Shown in pieces: positions 56,535-64,000 of a DNA stretch of 64,000 nucleotides (position 1 is the first letter of the stretch; each line of letters begins with the position of its first letter). Source of the DNA: Candidatus Rokuibacteriota bacterium (GTDB lineage: Bacteria; Methylomirabilota; Methylomirabilia; Rokubacteriales; CSP1-6); the NCBI GenBank assembly GCA_016200085.1, contig JACQFL010000028.1:62001-126000 (forward strand), given 5' to 3'. A program made the translations under genes and the position numbers. Under the pieces are notes generated by a model that made no database searches, was not told where the DNA came from, and saw only the letters and a program-made list of their open reading frames with translations.

Positions 56535-58375
56535 AGCTGACGCTGCCTCTCAGCCCGGCCGCACGCCGCCTCGCGCGGGCGCTCGTGCTGGGGATCGCGA
56601 TGAGCATCGGCGTCACCATCCTCTCGCGCGTGGGCGTGCTCGCGGGCTGGGAGACGCGCGCGGTCGACACGTTTCTCTTCTTCCGCGATCGCCGGCCAGC
56701 GCCGGAGATCGCCCTGGTCACGATCGACGAGGACACCTTCGCGAGCCTGGGCGAGCGCCAGCCCCTGCCCCGGGCCTATCTGGCGGAGCTGGCGGACTTC
56801 CTGCTGAGGAGCGGCGCCCGCGTGGTCGCCTTCGACCTGATCGTGCGGACCCCGACGGAGTCCGCCGCCGACGCCGCGCTCATCCGGGTCTCCCGGCGCG
56901 CCGGCGACCGCCTGGTGTTCGCCGCGGTCGCCCGTCCGGTGCAGGGCGAGGAGCGCTACGAGATGAGCGGCGCATTCTCTCCCGCCCTGCGCGCGCGGCT
57001 GGGCTTCGCGAACACCCCGCTGGGCAGCGACGGCATCATCCGCCGGATGGCCCCCGTCCTGGCGGACGCCCACGGCGGCTTCCTGCCGTCGCTCGCGCTG
57101 GTCACGGTGGCGGCCTGGGATGGAGCACTGCCGGCCCTGGACGCCGCGCTGCGGGCCGGCGGCCACGACACGCTGGCGCTCCCGGTCCGCGGGGACGACG
57201 GCCGCATCACCCGGGCGCCGGTCACGCGGGCGGCGCTCGCCGAGCGGCCCTGGCGCGTGGACTTCGCGGGGCCGCCGGGCACGTTCGTCGCGTTCCCGAG
57301 CCTGCCGCTCGTGCAGATGGCCCGCAGCGGCGTCGAGCCTCCGGCCGACAACCCGTTCCGGGACCGCCTCGTCCTGGTGGGCGCGACCTTCGCCGAGAGC
57401 CGCGATTTCTACCCCACGCCGGTCGGGCTCATGGCGGGCGTCGAGATCCAGGCTCACATGATCAACACGGTGCTGACCCGTCGCCTCACCGCGCCGCCCC
57501 ACTGGGCCGTCAACCTGGCTCTCCTGGCCGTGGTCTGCGTGGTCATCGCCGTGCTGGCGCTCTGGCTCTCGACGCTGTGGCTCACCGTGGCGTCCGCCGG
57601 GATCGTCGGCGGGCTGGCGGTCGCGAGCTACGCGGTGTACGTGCGCGGCGGGTACTGGCTCGACTTCGTCGCCCCGCTGGCGGCGATGCGGGTCTACTTC
57701 CAGGTCTCGAAGCTGGTGGCCCGGCGCCGCCTCCGCGCGGCCTTCGGCCAGTACACGAGCCCCGAGGTGCTCGAGCGCGTGGTCCGCGAGGGCAGCCAGC
57801 TCGGCGGCGAGGTGCGCACGGTCTCCGTGCTGATGTCCGACGTGCGCGGCTTCACCACGCTCTCGGAGGGGCGGCCGCCGGCCGAGGTGTCGGCGATCAT
57901 GAACGAGTACTTCACGGCCATGGTCGATGTCATCATGGGCCAGCAGGGCATGGTGAGCGACTTCATCGGCGACGGCATCCTCGCGATCTTCGGCGCGCCC
58001 CTCGACGACCCCGAGCACGCCTGGCATGCGGTGCAGACCGCGCTCGGCATGCAGGCGGCCACCGCGCGGCTCAACGAGGGCTGGACGGCGGCGGGCCGGC
58101 CCTCGCTGGCGATGGGAGTCGCCGTGAACACGGGCGACGTGTTCGCCGGCAACCTCGGGTCGCCGCGCAAGAAGAAGTACGGCGCGATCGGCGACACCGT
58201 GAACACCACGGCGCGCATGGAGGGCCTGAACCGCGAGCTGGGCACGGGCATCCTGATCTCCGCGGCGACGCTGGCGCTGGTGAAGGACCGCGTGGTGGCC
58301 CGCGACCGCGGCGAGGTCCAGGTCAAGGGCAAGGCGGAAGCAGTCGCGATCTTCGAGCTGGAGGGTCTTCGATGA
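56531..58375 (+). CDS. CHASE2-domain class III adenylate/guanylate cyclase
   Basis: CHASE2 pattern (ALVTIDEDTF...GARVVAFDLIV), 3 TM, cyclase VLMSDVRGFTTLSEG..FIGDGILAIFGAP..YGAIGDTVNTTARMEG; start uncertain (CTG overlap or ATG 56600). Confidence 0.88.
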   Translation: MKLTLPLSPAARRLARALVLGIAMSIGVTILSRVGVLAGWETRAVDTFLFFRDRRPAPEIALVTIDEDTFASLGERQPLPRAYLAELADFLLRSGARVVAFDLIVRTPTESAADAALIRVSRRAGDRLVFAAVARPVQGEERYEMSGAFSPALRARLGFANTPLGSDGIIRRMAPVLADAHGGFLPSLALVTVAAWDGALPALDAALRAGGHDTLALPVRGDDGRITRAPVTRAALAERPWRVDFAGPPGTFVAFPSLPLVQMARSGVEPPADNPFRDRLVLVGATFAESRDFYPTPVGLMAGVEIQAHMINTVLTRRLTAPPHWAVNLALLAVVCVVIAVLALWLSTLWLTVASAGIVGGLAVASYAVYVRGGYWLDFVAPLAAMRVYFQVSKLVARRRLRAAFGQYTSPEVLERVVREGSQLGGEVRTVSVLMSDVRGFTTLSEGRPPAEVSAIMNEYFTAMVDVIMGQQGMVSDFIGDGILAIFGAPLDDPEHAWHAVQTALGMQAATARLNEGWTAAGRPSLAMGVAVNTGDVFAGNLGSPRKKKYGAIGDTVNTTARMEGLNRELGTGILISAATLALVKDRVVARDRGEVQVKGKAEAVAIFELEGLR

Positions 58376-59346
58376 CGGGCTGGCGGTGGAGGACTCGGGC
58401 GGCGGCGATGGCGCTCGCGATCGGGGCCCTGTTGGGATCTCCCGGCGCAGCGGGAGCGCAGGGTGCCGAGACGGCGGGGATGCTCACGGAGATCAAGGTG
58501 GGGCGTGGCCGCGTGGAGATGAAGACGGGCGGCGCCGACTGGCGGCCGGCCACGCCGCTCAGCGCGCTGCGCGCCGGCGATCAGGTGCGCGCCAGCGGCG
58601 ACGCCATCGCGGTGGTCCTGCTCACCGGGGGTCGCGGCACGGTGAAGGTCGACACGGCCGCCTCGCCCTACACGGTGGCGGCGCCATCTGGTGACGGCAA
58701 GGTCGACAAGGCCAAGAGCCTGCTCACGTCCAGCCTCGGCTTCCTGTCGGCGGGCAGCAAGGAGCCGCCGAAGGCGGTGCTGTCCACCCGCGCGGCCACC
58801 CGGCCCCCCGAGGTCCTCACCCCTCGGAACGGACCGGTCCTGCCCGACTCGCTCGTGTTCGAGTGGCAGGGCAGCCAGTTCTCGCGCTACACCGTGCGCA
58901 TCGTCGATCCTTCCGGGGTGGTCCTCGAGCGCAAGGGCGTGGTGGGCGCGCGCTTCCCCTACCCGGCCGACGCGCCCGTGCTCAAGCCCGCCGTGCGCTA
59001 CCGGTTCCAGGTGGAGGCGCTGAACCATCCTGCGTACGAGACGTGGTTCGAGGTCGTCGATCCCGGACGGGCCGCGGCGGTGCGCCAGAGCCTGGAGCAG
59101 CTCGAGGCCTCGCTCGGGCCGGGCGTGTCGCCGAACTCGCTCGCCGCCGTGAGGATCGGGGCGCTCGCCGCCGACGGCTACCTGCACGACGCGCGGCTGC
59201 TCGCCCTGGCCGCGCTCGCGCGCGATCCCGACGAGCCGGCCCTGCACATGCTGCTCGGCAACGTGTACCTCAAGACGGGCCTGCCGCGGCTCGCCGCGGA
59301 GTCACTCGACGAGGCCCAGTTCCTCCTGTCCCGCGGGGGCAAGTAA
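58372..59346 (+). CDS. exported FecR-domain protein
   Basis: ATGA overlap with cyclase stop; signal peptide; FecR-like domain; C-terminal TPR-like helices. Confidence 0.82.
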   Translation: MTGWRWRTRAAAMALAIGALLGSPGAAGAQGAETAGMLTEIKVGRGRVEMKTGGADWRPATPLSALRAGDQVRASGDAIAVVLLTGGRGTVKVDTAASPYTVAAPSGDGKVDKAKSLLTSSLGFLSAGSKEPPKAVLSTRAATRPPEVLTPRNGPVLPDSLVFEWQGSQFSRYTVRIVDPSGVVLERKGVVGARFPYPADAPVLKPAVRYRFQVEALNHPAYETWFEVVDPGRAAAVRQSLEQLEASLGPGVSPNSLAAVRIGALAADGYLHDARLLALAALARDPDEPALHMLLGNVYLKTGLPRLAAESLDEAQFLLSRGGK

Positions 59347-59358
59347 GCGGGCGTCCAC

Positions 59359-59588
59359 GTTGGTGTGCTGAGTCTGAAGTTCGTCGTCACGTCCGACCGA
59401 GGTGGGGCGGGCTGGGGCCGGGGTCGGTTGAGATAAGCCGTGGAGTAGGCGTGGTCTCGCCGAAGACGATCACGATGCGAGGCGCACCGCTCGGTAACGA
59501 CAGTCAGTCGGCTTGTCCAACCGACCCCGGCCCCTGCCCGCCCCACCTCACGCCACGCGATGACGAACGTCGGACTCAGGACACTAAC
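59359..59588 (-). repeat. Structured inverted-repeat element copy 3 (core on minus strand): arms 59359-59440 / 59509-59588, core 59441-59508
   Basis: ~80-nt imperfect complementary arms; core ends match copies 1 and 2 (ACTGACTGT...CGGCGAGACCA..CCTAC). Confidence 0.85.
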
Positions 59589-60114
59589 GGACGGCGGCGG
59601 GCTTCACCTTCCCACGGCTCTTCTCGTAGGCCTCGATGGCCTTCTTGAGGTCGCGGTACTCCTCGCAGGAGAAGAAGCAGAGGGAGTCGAGACGCGTCAG
59701 GTGCTCGCGGGCCTTGGCCGGGTTGTCGAGGGCGAGATAGGCCTCGCCGATGTACTCGTGGGCGCCGCGGTGCTTCGGATCGAGGGCGAGCGCCTTCTCG
59801 TAGAGCGGCAGGGCGCGGGCGGGGTCGCCGTTGCGCCGGATCGCATAGGCGAGCCAGTTGTAGGCGTCCGCGTTGGCGGCGTCCCGCGCCACCACGCCCT
59901 CGAGCAGCGGGATGGCCTGGGCGAAGCTCCCCGCCTTGATCGCCTTCACGCCGGCCCCGTAGTCCGGGTCCTCCGGCTTGCCCGGAGCCGCGCGCCGCGG
60001 CTCGTCCCCACCCCCGCCCGCGGCGTGGGTGGCCGCCGGTATGCTCGCGGCGATCGCCGCGCACGCCAGAACGAGAACGATCCCTCGCCGGAAGCTCATG
60101 ATGTCCTCCCTCAC
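59584..60114 (-). CDS. exported TPR-repeat protein
   Basis: signal peptide; tandem TPR motifs. Confidence 0.8.
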   Translation of the reverse strand: MREDIMSFRRGIVLVLACAAIAASIPAATHAAGGGGDEPRRAAPGKPEDPDYGAGVKAIKAGSFAQAIPLLEGVVARDAANADAYNWLAYAIRRNGDPARALPLYEKALALDPKHRGAHEYIGEAYLALDNPAKAREHLTRLDSLCFFSCEEYRDLKKAIEAYEKSRGKVKPAAVR

Positions 60115-60359
60115 GCCGGTCGCCGTCGCGGTCTCACCACCGCCTCGCGAGAGACCGTCATCCCTGACCTGGACGGTTCATGGGCGCTCCCTGGGCGCGG
60201 TACCCGGGATCCGGGGGGTCCGCCTTCGGCCCGATCCTGCCGATCGTACCTCGTGATGTCTCTCGACACACCCTCTCCCGTGCCAGCCGCGGGGCCTCAC
60301 GCCGGAACCCGTCACGGAAGCGCTCGACATCCCACCGATCTGTCTGGAGGAGCCCGTCG

Positions 60360-62744
<2,385 letters not shown>

Positions 62745-62816
62745 TCACCGCGCGCGCCGGCTGGTTCCCGCGCCCGGTCTGATCCGCCGGGTGCGGGCGT
62801 GTAGAATCACCCCGCG

Positions 62817-62873
62817 ATGCTCCTGCCGGCCGCCATCGTTCCTGGCACTCACCCGCTCCCGCCGGTGGCGTGA
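62817..62873 (+). CDS. possible 18-aa leader ORF translationally coupled to the kinase gene
   Basis: ATG...MLLPAAIVPGTHPLPPVA TGA; stop overlaps GTG start at 62870 (GTGA). Confidence 0.3.
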   Translation: MLLPAAIVPGTHPLPPVA

Positions 62874-63835
62874 GCGCGCCGTTCGAAGCGCTCACCCCCG
62901 ATCGCGTGCTCGACGCGGTCGAGGTCGGCGGCCTGCGCTGCACCGGGCGCTGCCTGCCGCTCCGGGCCTTCGAGAACCGGGTGTACGAGGTCGAGCTCGA
63001 CGACGAGCGGCGGCTGGTCGTGAAGTTCTACCGGCCTGGCCGCTGGTCGCGCGCGGCCATCCTGGACGAGCACGCCTTCCTCGGCGAGCTCGCGGCGGCC
63101 GAGATCTCCGCGGTCGCGCCCCTCGACCTCGGCCGGGGCTCCACCCTCGAGGAGATCGACGGCATTCTCTACGCCGCGTTCCCCCGCGTGCGCGGGCGCA
63201 CCCTCGACGAGCTCGACGAGGAGGGCCTGCGCCGGATCGGACGATTGATCGGCCGCGCCCACGCGGTCGGCTCGACGCGGACGGCGCCCCACCGCCCGCG
63301 TCTCACCGTCGACCGGTACGTCCGCCAGCCGGTCGAGTTGCTGCTGGCCGGGGACTGCATCCCCGGCCCGCTGGCCTCGCGGTACCGCGACGTCGCGCTG
63401 CGCATCGCCGACGCCGTGGAGCCGGCGCTCGCCCGCGCGCTCGCGCAGCGCATCCACGGTGACCTGCACCTGGGCAACATCCTCTGGGCCGCGGACGGCC
63501 CGGTCCTCGTGGACTTCGACGATTTTCTCACCGGCCCGCCCGTCCAGGACCTCTGGCTGCTCGCACGCGGCGACACCGAGGAGGCGCGGCGCGCACGGGA
63601 GCACCTCCTGGCGGGGTACGAGGTCTTCCGCGAGTTCGACCGCTCCACGCTGGCGCTGTGCGAGCCGCTGCGCGCGCTGCGCATCGTCTACATGTCCGGG
63701 TGGATCGCCCAGCGCTGGGAGGACGCGTCCTTTCGCGCCGGGTTTCCCGCGTTCCGCACGGACCAGTACTGGATGGCGGAGTACGAGGTCCTGTACCAGA
63801 TCTTCGAGTCCCTCACGCCTGGCAGTGTGAGGTGA
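62870..63835 (+). CDS. srkA: stress response serine/threonine kinase (YihE/RdoA/SrkA family)
   Basis: ENRVYEVELDDERRLVVKFYRPGRWS; RIHGDLHLGNILW; VDFDDFLTGPPVQDLWLL. Confidence 0.92.
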   Translation: MSAPFEALTPDRVLDAVEVGGLRCTGRCLPLRAFENRVYEVELDDERRLVVKFYRPGRWSRAAILDEHAFLGELAAAEISAVAPLDLGRGSTLEEIDGILYAAFPRVRGRTLDELDEEGLRRIGRLIGRAHAVGSTRTAPHRPRLTVDRYVRQPVELLLAGDCIPGPLASRYRDVALRIADAVEPALARALAQRIHGDLHLGNILWAADGPVLVDFDDFLTGPPVQDLWLLARGDTEEARRAREHLLAGYEVFREFDRSTLALCEPLRALRIVYMSGWIAQRWEDASFRAGFPAFRTDQYWMAEYEVLYQIFESLTPGSVR

Positions 63836-63856
63836 GAGCTTCTGAAAGGAGGGGCC

Positions 63857-64000
63857 ATGAGCGAGGACGTCCTGCGAAGCCTGGCGCTTCAGGTGCGAAA
63901 CTGGGGCCGCTGGGGGCCCGACGACGAGATCGGCACGCTGAACCACATCACCCCCGAGGCGATCGCCGGGGCCTGCCGGCTGGCCACGGCGGGCAAGGTG
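63857..64000 (+). CDS. cyclase family protein (kynurenine formamidase-like), N-terminal fragment truncated by window end
   Basis: NWGRWGPDDEIGTLNHITPEAIAGACRLATAGKV. Confidence 0.8.
   Translation, partial: MSEDVLRSLALQVRNWGRWGPDDEIGTLNHITPEAIAGACRLATAGKV

Noticed and set aside
60130-60165. CGGTCTC...GAGACCG hairpin near 60.1 kb, considered as a fourth copy of the core element
   Set aside because: Shares only the GGTCTC/GAGACC stem; lacks ACTGACTGT end and long arms.

Overview
High-GC bacterial chromosomal segment, dense with accessory catabolic genes: phenylacetate-CoA ligase/PaaA-like, LLM oxidoreductases, acyl-CoA dehydrogenase, CoA-carboxylase, amidohydrolases, dioxygenases. The gene content resembles Rokubacteria/Methylomirabilota-type genomes, but that is only an impression. 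I found no rRNA, tRNA or CRISPR. Most long antisense ORFs in the supplied track are high-GC shadow frames and were discarded. Points most worth a second look: (1) A family of three structured inverted-repeat elements (5686-5832, ~5978-6134, 59359-59588). Each has a 68-69 nt central core (ACYGACTGT...CGGCGAGAC...TAC..) enclosed by long self-complementary arms. The arms differ between copies but match within each copy, with a consistent G-rich-arm/core/C-rich-arm polarity. (2) A compact, mostly overlapping gene set at 52356-59346: ZorA-like and ZorB-like motor proteins, an exported TPR-CHAT protease, a CHASE2-class III nucleotide cyclase, and a FecR-domain protein. (3) A second exported caspase-like protease paired with an orphan Tat-exported solute-binding protein (37080-39762). 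(4) A small toxin-antitoxin islet (45519-46975) with an intact mazE followed by an internally deleted mazF. (5) A CaiB/BaiF CoA-transferase pseudogene, and G-rich palindromic intergenic repeats.
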